DNA of 64,000 bases from AP-15 sp963700185. GTDB taxonomy: Bacteria; Pseudomonadota; Alphaproteobacteria; ATCC43930; CGMCC-115725. The stretch is taken from the NCBI GenBank assembly GCA_963700185.1, contig CAVOWP010000022.1:62001-126000 (forward strand), written 5' to 3'. Below, one piece after another: positions 25,572 through 34,091 of this stretch; the stretch's first letter is position 1; each line of letters begins with the position of its first letter. A model generated the notes under the pieces. The model searched no databases, was not told the DNA's origin, and was given only the letters and a program-made list of their open reading frames with translations. The translations under genes were made by a program, and so were the position numbers.

Positions 25572-26578
25572 CAGGACTTGCCGAGCGCAGTGCCGTTGTC
25601 GCGCGCCTCGTAGGCGCGAACGATGCGGGCGACGAGTTCGTGCCGGACCACATCCCGGTCGGTCAGCCGCACCGCGGCAATTCCATCGACGCCGCTCAGG
25701 GTCTCGAGCGCTTCGGCCAGACCCGAGCGCGCTCCCGCGGGCAGATCCACCTGGGTTGGATCGCCGGTCACAACCATGCGCGATCCCTCTCCGAGCCGTG
25801 TCAGGAACATCTTCATCTGCACGGGCGATGTGTTTTGCGCTTCATCGAGAATGACAAAGGCATGCGACAGCGTGCGCCCGCGCATAAAGGCGATCGGGGC
25901 CACCTCGATCTCGCCGGTACCGAGGCGCCTCGCCAGTTGATCCGCTGGCAACATGTCGTTGAGCGCGTCGAAAATCGGCCGCAAATAAGGGTCGACCTTA
26001 TCGCGCAAGTCGCCCGGGAGGAAACCCAACCGTTCGCCGGCCTCGACGGCCGGGCGCGAGAGGATAATCCGCTCGACGCGGCCGGTCATCAGCAGATCGA
26101 CTGCGGCAGCAACCGCAAGATACGTCTTGCCGGTGCCGGCGGGTCCCAAACCGAAGACCAACTCGTTGTCGCGCATCGCCTTGATGTAGGCCGCTTGGCC
26201 GGGCGAGCGCGCCGTGATGCGGCGCTTGCGCGTCCGGAACGCCGCGTCTTCCCGCCAAAGGTCAAGGCTCTTGTCGCCGAGCTCCGCCTCGGCCAGCCGG
26301 ATAGCCGCCTCTACCGCCGGCAAATCCACCTCCTGTCCGCGCTTCAGACGCTCATACAGTTGAGATAGGGCGAGATGAGCCGCTTCGGTGGCCGAGGCCG
26401 AGCCTAAAATCGCGAGACGGTTGCCGCGCGTGACGACCGATACCCCGAGCTGCCTCTCAATGCGATCGAGATGCTGGTCGCGCTCGCCATACAGCAAGGG
26501 CAGGAGCAAGTTGTCGTCGAACTCGAGCTGTGTGCGCCCCTCGGCAAACTCGCCGGTAACGGGCGACAGCTCAGTCAT
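25571..26578 (-). CDS. phoH: PhoH-like ATPase
   Basis: 335 residues. An N-terminal KH-like segment (IERQLGVSVVTRGNRLAILG) is followed by the P-loop ATPase: Walker A GLGPAGTGKTYLAVAAAV at about 150 and Walker B HAFVILDEAQNTS, then MKMFLTRLGEGSRMVVTGDP. PhoH/YbeZ works with YbeY in RNA metabolism, probably as an RNA helicase-like NTPase. The ATG at 26578 overlaps the miaB stop by 4 nt; a longer upstream extension lies inside miaB and is rejected. Confidence 0.95.
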   Translation of the reverse strand: MTELSPVTGEFAEGRTQLEFDDNLLLPLLYGERDQHLDRIERQLGVSVVTRGNRLAILGSASATEAAHLALSQLYERLKRGQEVDLPAVEAAIRLAEAELGDKSLDLWREDAAFRTRKRRITARSPGQAAYIKAMRDNELVFGLGPAGTGKTYLAVAAAVDLLMTGRVERIILSRPAVEAGERLGFLPGDLRDKVDPYLRPIFDALNDMLPADQLARRLGTGEIEVAPIAFMRGRTLSHAFVILDEAQNTSPVQMKMFLTRLGEGSRMVVTGDPTQVDLPAGARSGLAEALETLSGVDGIAAVRLTDRDVVRHELVARIVRAYEARDNGTALGKS

Positions 26579-27924
26579 GCTGTAACCACCTCCGCCAGCG
26601 AGCCCGACAGACTGTTCGCAGTCGCCGCTGTGATCAGCACCGGAACGATCTCGCCGATCCGTTCCGCTGCCGCCGCGATATGTACGCTCTGGAGATAGGG
26701 GCTGCGCCCAGCGAGCTGTCCTTCGAGGCGACCGGGCTTTTCCAAAAGTACGGGGAGAGTGCGGCCGATGCATGCGGCGTTGAAGTCGCGTTGCTGGCAG
26801 GCCAACAGCAGCTGCAACTCGCCGAGCCGCTGCGACTTCACGTCCTCAGGAACTTGGCACGGGGCCGAAGCCGCGGGCGTACCCGGCCGTGGCGAATATT
26901 TGAACGAGAAAGCCTGAGCAAAGCGTACCTCCTCGACGAGGTCGAGTGTGGCCCGATGATCCGCAGCGCTCTCGCCCGGATGTCCGACGATGAGATCGGT
27001 TGAAAGGGCAAGATCGGAGCGGGCGGAACGCAGCCGTTCGACAATCCGCCGATATTCGGCGACGGTATGGCGCCGGTTCATTGCGGAAAGAATACGGTCC
27101 GAGCCGCTCTGCACCGGAAGATGCAGAAACGGCATCAGCTTCGGGACATCGCGGTGGGCCGCGATCAGCTCATCATCGACATCCCGCGGGTGCGAGGTTG
27201 TATACCGGATCCGATCGAGACCCGGCAGCTCCGCCAATCGTCGTATCAGCTCACCCAGCCGCCATTCTCGACCGTCGGGACCTTCGCCGTGATAGGCATT
27301 GACATTTTGCCCGAGCAAGGTGATCTCGCGCGCTCCGCCGTGCACGAAACCGCGAGCCTCGGCCACTATCTGCGCCACCGGACGAGAGTATTCGGCGCCG
27401 CGGGTATAAGGGACGACGCAAAAGCTGCAAAATTTATCGCAGCCTTCCTGCACCGTGAGAAAAGCAGCGACACCCGGTGGGCCGACGGCCTCGGGCAGGA
27501 AATCGAACTTCGGTTCCGCGGGAAAGCTGGTATCGATTACATCTTCGCCGTTGCCTCGCAGGACGCAGGCGATCAATTCAGGCAGCCGGTGATAGCTCTG
27601 CGGGCCGAAGACGAGATCGACGCAGGGCGCCCGCCGCATCATTTCGGCACCCTCGGCTTGCGCCACACAGCCGGCCACAGCCACGATCATCCGGCCGCCG
27701 CGCTCGGCTTTGGCCGCTTTCGCTAGACGAATTTTACCCAGCTCCGAATAAACCTTTTCAGCCGCCTTTTCCCGAATATGGCAAGTGTTGAGGATCACCA
27801 GATCCGCATCCTTCGCCGTCTGCGTCACGGTAAAACCAAGCGGCGCCAGAAGCTCGGTCATCCGCGCCAAATCATAGACGTTCATCTGGCAACCATAAGT
27901 CTTGATGTATACGCTCTTTGCCAC
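26575..27924 (-). CDS. miaB: tRNA-2-methylthio-N6-dimethylallyladenosine synthase
   Basis: 449-residue radical SAM methylthiotransferase that modifies A37 in tRNAs reading U-codons. The N-terminal UPF0004 domain has three cluster cysteines (YGCQMN, NTCHIRE, GCVAQ). The radical SAM motif is GCDKFCSFCVVPYTRG (C-x3-C-x2-C). HLPVQSGSDRILSAMNRRHT and a C-terminal TRAM domain (about 380-440) complete it. First gene of a coupled operon miaB-phoH-ybeY-corC-lnt running leftward. The MiaB rather than RimO subtype follows from the first motif and gene order. Confidence 0.97.
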   Translation of the reverse strand: MAKSVYIKTYGCQMNVYDLARMTELLAPLGFTVTQTAKDADLVILNTCHIREKAAEKVYSELGKIRLAKAAKAERGGRMIVAVAGCVAQAEGAEMMRRAPCVDLVFGPQSYHRLPELIACVLRGNGEDVIDTSFPAEPKFDFLPEAVGPPGVAAFLTVQEGCDKFCSFCVVPYTRGAEYSRPVAQIVAEARGFVHGGAREITLLGQNVNAYHGEGPDGREWRLGELIRRLAELPGLDRIRYTTSHPRDVDDELIAAHRDVPKLMPFLHLPVQSGSDRILSAMNRRHTVAEYRRIVERLRSARSDLALSTDLIVGHPGESAADHRATLDLVEEVRFAQAFSFKYSPRPGTPAASAPCQVPEDVKSQRLGELQLLLACQQRDFNAACIGRTLPVLLEKPGRLEGQLAGRSPYLQSVHIAAAAERIGEIVPVLITAATANSLSGSLAEVVTA

Positions 27925-27958
27925 TTGGGTGCCGTCCTCGTGGTAACTTTGGTTTGGG

Positions 27959-28822
27959 TCACCCCGTCACCGCCTGGGGAATTGCTCCAGGGAGCTCCCG
28001 AAATGACGAGCGGGCGCCGGGGTTCGGCGGTTCCGGCATCGGTTGCAGCCGATCGAACAGAGCCCCGGCGACGCCTCCGGCGATCCGCGCATGGCAATAT
28101 TCCGCCAGCGCCTTTCGTGATCCGCAATCACGCAGAAAGGTCGGCGGGTGAAATTCGACCACGATCTCTACGGTTCCGAGACCCACCATACTCCATAGGT
28201 GGGGCGCCAGCTCTATCGCGCCGTACCATGCGAAGAATGGCCGGTAAAGCCTCCCGATCGGTATTCCGTCAAGGCGCGTATAGGCAAGAGAAACCGGCTG
28301 GACGATTACTGGGGGGATGCCGTCGCCCTGCTGAGCGGCGGCAAACAATGCACTCTTGAACGGGCGCACGCGATTGCCGTCTCCGCTTGTGCCCTCGGGA
28401 AACAGGATCAGCGCATCGCCGTCAGCCAGCCTCTTGCCGATCGCGTCGCGTTGGGTACCGGTGCTGTGCACTCGGCGGTCGACAAAAACACTGCGCTGCA
28501 GCTTGGCGAGCCAGCCGAAGAACGGCCACCGAGCCACCTCCGATTTGGCAACGAAGGAGCCGGGGATTACCGAGCCGAGGACCGTAATGTCGGTGTAGGA
28601 GATGTGATTGGCCGCGTATAAAACCGGGCGCTCGTGGGTCGGTGCGCCGACCACTCGAATTCGAAATCCGAGGATCCGACAGCACCAGCGGTGGTAGAAG
28701 ACCGGCAGAGTGCTTGTCCAACGGCGGCGCAAGGCCAAACCGACCAACTGAACCGGCATGAGGCCGGCTGTCCAAGCGCAATAGAGCGCAAGGCGACCAA
28801 GCCTCAGCGTCGGCGAACCCAT
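27959..28822 (-). CDS. olsA: 1-acyl-glycerol-3-phosphate-type acyltransferase; likely ornithine-lipid acyltransferase OlsA
   Basis: 287-residue membrane-associated PlsC-fold acyltransferase. The catalytic HX4D is in AANHISYTDITVLG and the second block is ILFPEGTSGDGNRVRPFK, with an N-terminal membrane anchor. Generic PlsC proteins acylate lysophosphatidic acid. Here the gene follows an OlsB-type gene by 4 bp, the same arrangement as the rhizobial olsB-olsA pair, so O-acylation of lyso-ornithine lipid is likely. OlsA proteins can also be bifunctional PlsC enzymes. It sits directly downstream of the miaB operon start region on the same strand. Confidence 0.82.
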   Translation of the reverse strand: MGSPTLRLGRLALYCAWTAGLMPVQLVGLALRRRWTSTLPVFYHRWCCRILGFRIRVVGAPTHERPVLYAANHISYTDITVLGSVIPGSFVAKSEVARWPFFGWLAKLQRSVFVDRRVHSTGTQRDAIGKRLADGDALILFPEGTSGDGNRVRPFKSALFAAAQQGDGIPPVIVQPVSLAYTRLDGIPIGRLYRPFFAWYGAIELAPHLWSMVGLGTVEIVVEFHPPTFLRDCGSRKALAEYCHARIAGGVAGALFDRLQPMPEPPNPGARSSFRELPGAIPQAVTG

Positions 28823-28826
28823 GTCC

Positions 28827-29681
28827 TCAAGCGGTCCATGAATCTTTGGACTGCCGTTCGTAGTGACGGGAGTATTTCTCGGTCACAAGATCGGTCTTGA
28901 CGACGATGCAGACGTCGGTGGTGTTGAACTGTTGATCGACGACGGCGCCATCACCCACAAAGCCGCCCAGCCGCAGGTATCCTTTGATCAACGGAGGCAG
29001 CGCCGCCATTGCCCGAGCCGCGTCTATGGCGCACGGTCTGAGCCGACACATCTCGACGTAGTGGCGGGCGAGAGCGCGCGGCCGCAGCGCTGGGGGTGCG
29101 AGATGATATTGATGCAGATATGAGAGCGGCATGGAAAGAGCATCGGGGTTGGTACCCGGCAAACTCGCACAGCCGAACATCAGGACGACGTCGTAGTGAA
29201 AGACATAGGCAGCAATGCCGCTCCACAGTAGCTGCATAGCCGATCGATTGCGATAAGCGGGATCGACGCACGAGCGGCCCAATTCGAGAATCTCTCCGGG
29301 CTGGAGCACAACAGGAGAAATGTCGAATTCGTTGGCCGAATAGAAACCGCCCAGGCGGGCCGCCGTATCCCGCCGAATGAGCCGGTAGGTTCCGACAACG
29401 CTGCCGGTACCGCGGCTATGGTCGAAAACGAGGAGGTGATCGCAATCATTATCAAACTGGTCGATATCGCGCCGCCGGCATGCCATTTCCGGCAGCGGCC
29501 GGGCGCCGAGCCGCTCATAAAAGATGCGGTATCGCAGCGCCTGCGCAGCGTCGATATCCGCGGTCGTTTCCGCCAGCCGCACCTGCAGCGGGCCGGACCG
29601 GATATCGACGATCGTTTGATGCGATTGCGCTGCAGCCGGCAGTGCTGCCCCAACCGGCGAGATCGATTGCTGCTGGACCAT
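28827..29681 (-). CDS. olsB: L-ornithine N-alpha-acyltransferase (OlsB-type GNAT)
   Basis: 284 residues of the GNAT-like hemolysin/OlsB family, which transfers a 3-hydroxyacyl chain from ACP to ornithine. Seen: VRLAETTADIDAAQALRYRI, DQFDNDCDHLLVFDH, VVGTYRLIRRD, FDISPVVLQPGEILELGRSC with VDPAYRNRSAMQLLWSGIAA, and FGCASLPGTNP. Together with the adjacent olsA this predicts phosphorus-free ornithine lipids, made under phosphate limitation in many alphaproteobacteria. The ATG at 29681 is chosen by homology; its ribosome site is weak, and an upstream in-frame start 19 codons earlier is possible. Confidence 0.87.
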   Translation of the reverse strand: MVQQQSISPVGAALPAAAQSHQTIVDIRSGPLQVRLAETTADIDAAQALRYRIFYERLGARPLPEMACRRRDIDQFDNDCDHLLVFDHSRGTGSVVGTYRLIRRDTAARLGGFYSANEFDISPVVLQPGEILELGRSCVDPAYRNRSAMQLLWSGIAAYVFHYDVVLMFGCASLPGTNPDALSMPLSYLHQYHLAPPALRPRALARHYVEMCRLRPCAIDAARAMAALPPLIKGYLRLGGFVGDGAVVDQQFNTTDVCIVVKTDLVTEKYSRHYERQSKDSWTA

Positions 29682-29786
29682 GTTGCCGGTGATCACCCGG
29701 CTTTGACCGTTTTTAAGGCAACCATCGGTTCTCGGCAACTTGCCAGTATCGGCCTGAATGGACGCCGTTTAGCGACAGCGAAACGC

Positions 29787-30218
29787 TCATTCCGTATCGG
29801 AGCTCGGCTTACCGCCACGCGGGACCGCATACAACTCGAGGCGATGTCCGACCAGTTCGTAGCCGAGTTCATCGGCGACGATCTGCTGCAAACGTTCGAT
29901 GTCCTCGTTGCGAAATTCGATCACCCGACCAGACTGCAGGTCGATGAGATGGTCGTGATGCGCGCTCGGCATTTCCTCGTAGCGGGATCGGCCATCGCCG
30001 AAATCGTGCCTGGCAATGATGCTCGCCTCCTCGAACAGCCGTACCGTCCGATAAACCGTGGCAATGCTAATGCGCGAATCAATTGCGGTTGCACGTCGGT
30101 ACACCTGTTCGACATCAGGATGATCGGCAGATTCCGACAGCACCCGCGCAATTACCCGTCTCTGCTCGGTCATCTTTAGACCCTTGTCGAGACAGAGCAG
30201 CTCTAACCGTGAGGTCAT
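29787..30218 (-). CDS. fur: Fur-family transcriptional regulator
   Basis: 143 residues. The winged helix (CLDKGLKMTEQRRVIARVLS, HPDVEQVYRRA, RISIATVYRTVRLFEEA) is followed by the metal/dimer domain with SAHHDHLIDLQSGRVIEF. The HHDH site is kept, but the CxxC pair usual in gammaproteobacterial Fur is replaced (LIDLQSG). That is typical of alphaproteobacterial Fur/Mur proteins, which respond to iron or manganese. ATG at 30218 with a GGAG site. It is upstream of the ornithine-lipid genes but has a separate leader. Metal specificity is not decided by sequence. Confidence 0.92.
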   Translation of the reverse strand: MTSRLELLCLDKGLKMTEQRRVIARVLSESADHPDVEQVYRRATAIDSRISIATVYRTVRLFEEASIIARHDFGDGRSRYEEMPSAHHDHLIDLQSGRVIEFRNEDIERLQQIVADELGYELVGHRLELYAVPRGGKPSSDTE

Positions 30219-30329
30219 CGCGTCTCCGTGATCGCGAGGCTCATTGACCGACACTATATCCGAAAGCATCGGATGCGCCTACTTGCCCGACGAAGGCGCA
30301 CCGCATCATCAACTGCAAGCGCGAAGCAC

Positions 30330-30746
30330 TCAGGCCCGAGACCGTCTTGCGCGGGTCCCGAGGCCGATTTCCTTGGCGAGGCGAGAGCGCTGCCGCGCGT
30401 AGTTGGGCGCTACCATCGGGTAATCGGCACTCAATCCCCAACGCTCTCGATAAGCTTCGGGCGTCATGTTGTAAGCGGTTTTGAGATGCCGCTTTAGCAT
30501 CTTGAGTTTCTTGCCGTCTTCGAGGCAAATAATATAATCCGGGTTAACGGACTTCTTGACCGGAACGGCAGGCTGCGGACGCTCTGCCGGCATTGCCGGT
30601 GCACTGCCGATGTTTGCCAGGGAACTATATACTTGGTTGATCAGCTGGGGCAGATCACCAACCGCGACGGTGTTGTTGGAAACGTGCGCGGCAACGATCT
30701 CCGTCGTCAACGTTAGCAAATCGTTGCCCTGATCCGAGTTGTTCAT
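30330..30746 (-). CDS. MucR/Ros-family zinc-finger transcriptional regulator
   Basis: 138 residues. The Ros/MucR DNA-binding region is unmistakable: NPDYIICLEDGKKLKMLKRH, YNMTPEAYRERWGLSADYPM, VAPNYARQRSRLAKEIGLG. The zinc site has one cysteine (CLEDG) where classical Ros has CxxC, a variation seen in many MucR proteins. N-terminal residues 1-60 form a variable oligomerisation region. These proteins act as H-NS-like silencers of exopolysaccharide, cell-cycle and host-interaction genes. ATG at 30746; ribosome site not strong. Confidence 0.93.
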   Translation of the reverse strand: MNNSDQGNDLLTLTTEIVAAHVSNNTVAVGDLPQLINQVYSSLANIGSAPAMPAERPQPAVPVKKSVNPDYIICLEDGKKLKMLKRHLKTAYNMTPEAYRERWGLSADYPMVAPNYARQRSRLAKEIGLGTRARRSRA

Positions 30747-30900
30747 CACAATGATCCCGCCATAAGTCTGATTTCGAATATAATTAACAATCGGCAGCGA
30801 AGCAATCGGGTGAATGATCGATTTCTTCAAACTCGCGCGTCTTCAAGAACATCCGTGGTTAATCGCAAGAAACCGACAGGAAAGATGGGGTGAAGCAAAC

Positions 30901-31371
30901 TCAAGTCGCCAGCGAGGTTGTTGGTAGCTGCACTCGCAATATGAGTGCATCCACCACCCGCCCTGCTCGACGGTAGTAATTCCGGCGACGTCCGACGACA
31001 GTAAAACCTCGCCCGGCGTATAAGGCGCGCGCCGCTTCGTTATCCGACGCCATTTCGAGCACGACGCGTTCGGCGCCCCGCAATTGGGCCTCGCCGCATA
31101 CTGCGTCGAGAATAGCGGAACCAATTCCGCACTGCCGATGGTCCGGCAGGACGCCGAGCGACACGATTTCAGCTTCCTCGCCAAGCGCAAGGGTCAATGC
31201 GAACCCGACCGGGCCTGTTTTCGTCCACCCGACTCGGCCAAAGAACCCGGGGATGCCCATTATCTGCTCGATCGCTCCGGCGTCCCATGGATCTTCGGGA
31301 AAGCACGCGCGGTGGAGCACCGATATCGGGCCAGCCGCACCGCGCGGCAGCGGCTCGATGCGCGAAATCAT
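30901..31371 (-). CDS. rimI: Ribosomal protein alanine acetyltransferase-like GNAT
   Basis: 156 residues with the GNAT fold: VGFALTLALGEEAEIVSLGV, the acetyl-CoA loop HRQCGIGSAILDAV, and LEMASDNEAARALYAGRGF with VVGRRRNYYR, all characteristic of RimI. It acetylates the N-terminus of ribosomal S18 or other proteins. The ATG at 31371 overlaps the tsaB stop (ATGA), which decides the start over one six codons upstream. The tsaB-rimI pair is conserved across bacteria. Confidence 0.93.
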   Translation of the reverse strand: MISRIEPLPRGAAGPISVLHRACFPEDPWDAGAIEQIMGIPGFFGRVGWTKTGPVGFALTLALGEEAEIVSLGVLPDHRQCGIGSAILDAVCGEAQLRGAERVVLEMASDNEAARALYAGRGFTVVGRRRNYYRRAGRVVDALILRVQLPTTSLAT

Positions 31372-32096
31372 GTTCTGGCGCGGCTCCACTTCAGCGGTGT
31401 CTCAGGTAATGTGACATCGGGGGGACGAAGATAGAGCGGCCGCGCAGCATCGGCCGGCTTGCCGAACCGCAGCAGACGAAGCCCGGCGCGTAAAGCGCCG
31501 GCCGCGCCGGGTGCCGAATCTTCGAGCACGGCGGTGTCCGGGCGCCGTTCCAGCGCCGCGGCGGCGCGCCGCGCCGCGTCGCCGGCGATCAGCAACGGGG
31601 CCGCGCCGATAATCGCGGCCACAGCCTCGCGAAACAAAAACGGCATGATTGCCGCTGGCTCGCGGAGCGCATCGCCATGTGCGTCGAAGAACTGGACGTA
31701 GAAGTCTTCGCGACGGCTTTCGAGAGCAACCAGCAAAGGCCGAGGTTCCGACAAGTCGTGCCGGGCGGCCCGGACAGCGACGGCGTCGAAGCTGGTGACG
31801 CCGAGCAGCCGCGCGCCGGTCGCGAGCGCTATTCCGCGTGCCGCGGCAAGCCCGACGCGGATTCCGGTGAAGCTGCCTGGGCCGACGGTCGCGACGACAA
31901 AGTCGAGTGCTGCGGCCATTTGCCCCGCCTCGCGCATTGCCCTGTCCACCAAGGGCAGCAGTGCTTCGGCTTGGCCGTGCATCGTAGCAATCCGCTCCTC
32001 GGCGACCACCTCTTCGCCGAGACTGACGGCCACCGAGCAGGCCAAACCCGCCGAATCGAGGGCCAGGCCGATCTGCGGCGAGCCCGCGTCCGCCAT
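31368..32096 (-). CDS. tsaB: tRNA threonylcarbamoyladenosine biosynthesis protein TsaB
   Basis: 242 residues, an ASKHA-fold partner of TsaD in making t6A37 in tRNA. Seen: LALDSAGLACSVAVSLGEE, HGQAEALLPLVDRAMREAG, VVATVGPGSFTGIRVGLAAA and LLGVTSFDAVA, followed by VALESRREDFYVQFF. The metal-binding residues of TsaD are absent, as normal for TsaB. It is translationally coupled to rimI. No tsaD or tsaE is in the window. Confidence 0.95.
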   Translation of the reverse strand: MADAGSPQIGLALDSAGLACSVAVSLGEEVVAEERIATMHGQAEALLPLVDRAMREAGQMAAALDFVVATVGPGSFTGIRVGLAAARGIALATGARLLGVTSFDAVAVRAARHDLSEPRPLLVALESRREDFYVQFFDAHGDALREPAAIMPFLFREAVAAIIGAAPLLIAGDAARRAAAALERRPDTAVLEDSAPGAAGALRAGLRLLRFGKPADAARPLYLRPPDVTLPETPLKWSRART

Positions 32097-32174
32097 CGCA
32101 CGAGAGCTACGACTGTCGATCCGATGTCTCTCCTCGCCAGCCGGGAGATTTCTAACAGAATATTATCCGGGCCG

Positions 32175-32732
32175 TCAGACGGCGCGCACCTCGACCACTT
32201 CAGGGATGTAATGCCGGAGCATGTTCTCGATGCCCGCCTTCAGCGTCGCGGTCGAGCTCGGGCATCCGGAGCAAGAGCCTTGCATATGCAAATAGACGAC
32301 ACCATCGTCGAAATCATGAAAGATTATATCACCACCATCCTGAGCCACGGCCGGGCGCACGCGCGTCTCCAGTAACTCCTTGATCTGGGCCACTACTTCG
32401 TCGTCCTCTTCCTCACTCGTAGCCGCTGCCGCGCTGGCCGTTGGATCGCCCAGCAAGACGGGCCGGCCGGCCGTAAAATGCTCCATGACTACGGCAAGTA
32501 CCGCCGGCTTCAGCCGGTACCAGTCCCCCTCCTCGATCTTCGTCACCGTGACGAAATCGGCTCCGAGGAACACTCCCGTTACTTCCGGTAGGGAGAATAG
32601 CCGTTCGGCGAGGGGCGAGATGCGGGCCGCCTCCTCGCTGGTGAAATTAGCGGTGCCGGAGGCCATCACCCGACAGCCCGGCAGGAATTTCAGCGTCGCC
32701 GGATTCGGCGTTTGCTCGGTCTGGATGAACAT
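32175..32732 (-). CDS. nfu: NifU-family iron-sulfur scaffold protein Nfu
   Basis: 185 residues: the Nfu N-terminal domain (MFIQTEQTPNPATLKFLPG, EVTGVFLGADFVTVTK) and a C-terminal NifU-like domain with the cluster cysteines in MQGSCSGCPSSTATLK (CxxC). It delivers Fe-S clusters to target enzymes. The ATG at 32732 has its own GGAG site at a good distance. The reading frame nevertheless stays open through the upstream gene with no stop between, so a fused longer product is formally possible. Confidence 0.9.
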   Translation of the reverse strand: MFIQTEQTPNPATLKFLPGCRVMASGTANFTSEEAARISPLAERLFSLPEVTGVFLGADFVTVTKIEEGDWYRLKPAVLAVVMEHFTAGRPVLLGDPTASAAAATSEEEDDEVVAQIKELLETRVRPAVAQDGGDIIFHDFDDGVVYLHMQGSCSGCPSSTATLKAGIENMLRHYIPEVVEVRAV

Positions 32733-33305
32733 TGCAGGGCTCCGATGGCAAAATGACGAACGACGTGCTCTTAGCATGGGGCGCCGGCTCACCGAGTCAA
32801 CCCTCGGCCTCTGCCCGACATCACTCCTCAACTGATCGAGTTCGAGCTGTTCCATGGTGGCGCCGCCAGGGACGATCGTGATCGGAACGCGCAGCCGGGC
32901 CGCAGGCTTGCCGGTCAGGTACGAGATCAGCGGTCCCGGTCCCTCGGGACCGGTTCCGGCGGCCAGCACCAGGATCGAAATGCTTGGCTCCTCGTTGATC
33001 AACGCCAACAACTCGTCGCGGCGCACCCCCTCGCGGATATAGACAATCGGCATCGAGCCGGCGATCGGCGAAATTTCGTCGCATAGCCTATGCATCAGCT
33101 GTTCCGCTTCTTCCCGGCGCTCTTCTCGCGCCAGATCCTCGATCGCTCGCCAATGCTGCAGCTCCGAGGGCTCGATCACGTAGAGCAATGCAACCCGTCC
33201 GCCCGTGTGACCAGCGCGTCGCGCAGCATAATGGACGGCGATCTGAAGCTCCTCCGTCTCGTCGACCACGACGAGGAAAACGCGCTGCTGTGCGGTCTCC
33301 ACCAT
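32733..33305 (-). CDS. Universal stress protein; frame runs without stop into nfu
   Basis: About 150 residues of UspA fold: VFLVVVDETEELQIAVHYAA at the start, GGRVALLYVIEPSELQHW, a long helix (EERREEAEQLMHRLCDEI), IVYIREGVRRDELLALI, SILVLAAGTGPEGPGPLISY and the closing VPITIVPGG. After this, about 40 codons (ELDQLRSDVGQ to CHRSPA) look like untranslated spacer but contain no stop, and the frame continues into nfu. TGA codons are present in both other frames just after VPGG, so one lost or gained base would restore a separate usp gene. The role of this Usp is unknown. Confidence 0.8.
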
Positions 33306-33341
33306 CTGCAGATCCTACGACAGGCCCCAATTCTGATAGGG

Positions 33342-34091
33342 TCAGCCGCCTCTGAACGGCAGACTTGCGAGCCATCCTGCCACTATGGCGGTCAGCACCG
33401 CAATCGCGCCGTAAAACCCGGGCTGACGCGTGGAGAATTCGAACACCGCCGCGTCGACCCCGACCTTGGAGACCACGAGGGGGGTCGTTTGTCCGCTCAC
33501 GATATCCTTGTCACGGACCAGAAAGACCTCGACGAGATAGGTGCCGGTCGGCACGTTTGAGGGAAATACGATTGTCGTGCGAAACAACCGTTCGCCGAGA
33601 AAATCGACTTTGCCCATCCGTTCCACGAACAGCCCCGCCTCTTGCTGGGTACGTTCCAGCGCGGTGCGGAACGCGTCAACGACAGCGGATGGCACCGGGG
33701 TTGCAGCCACCAGCTTCAGATTGGCTATCCCGAGACGGTAGAACGCGGCAGCCGCGGGCGACAGAATGTCGGCGATCGGCCGGCTCGCGGCAATGGCGTA
33801 GAAGCTTGGAAGATTCGCGAACGTCACTTGCTGAGTATTGACCCAGATGCCGACGACGCGGGTCTTGCGGCGGACCGTCATCTCGCGCTCGGGGCCGCGC
33901 ACGGCGACGATGACATCACCGGGACCGTCGGTCGCGCCGAACAGCACCACGGAGGCCCCGGTAAACCCGGTCGTGATCGCGATCAGATGACTGGTGAGGT
34001 CCGCAACGAGCCCCTCGGCCCGCGCCGCCGATCCCCAACACAACAGCGAGAGGGCCAGCAGAACGCCCAGGGAGCCGAGTCTTCGCCTCAT
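33342..34091 (-). CDS. TIGR02186-family membrane-anchored periplasmic protein
   Basis: 249 residues with a signal peptide (LGSLLGVL-like hydrophobic stretch followed by SAARAEG), a beta-rich periplasmic body (ITTGFTGASVVLFGATDGPG, VVGIWVNTQQVTF, LFRTTIVFPSNVPTGTYLVE) and a single C-terminal membrane segment (GAIAVLTAIVAGWLASLPF). This family of unknown function is regularly paired with a TauE/SafE exporter in alphaproteobacteria, as here with a 4-nt ATGA overlap, so it probably assists that transporter. Confidence 0.85.
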   Translation of the reverse strand: MRRRLGSLGVLLALSLLCWGSAARAEGLVADLTSHLIAITTGFTGASVVLFGATDGPGDVIVAVRGPEREMTVRRKTRVVGIWVNTQQVTFANLPSFYAIAASRPIADILSPAAAAFYRLGIANLKLVAATPVPSAVVDAFRTALERTQQEAGLFVERMGKVDFLGERLFRTTIVFPSNVPTGTYLVEVFLVRDKDIVSGQTTPLVVSKVGVDAAVFEFSTRQPGFYGAIAVLTAIVAGWLASLPFRGG

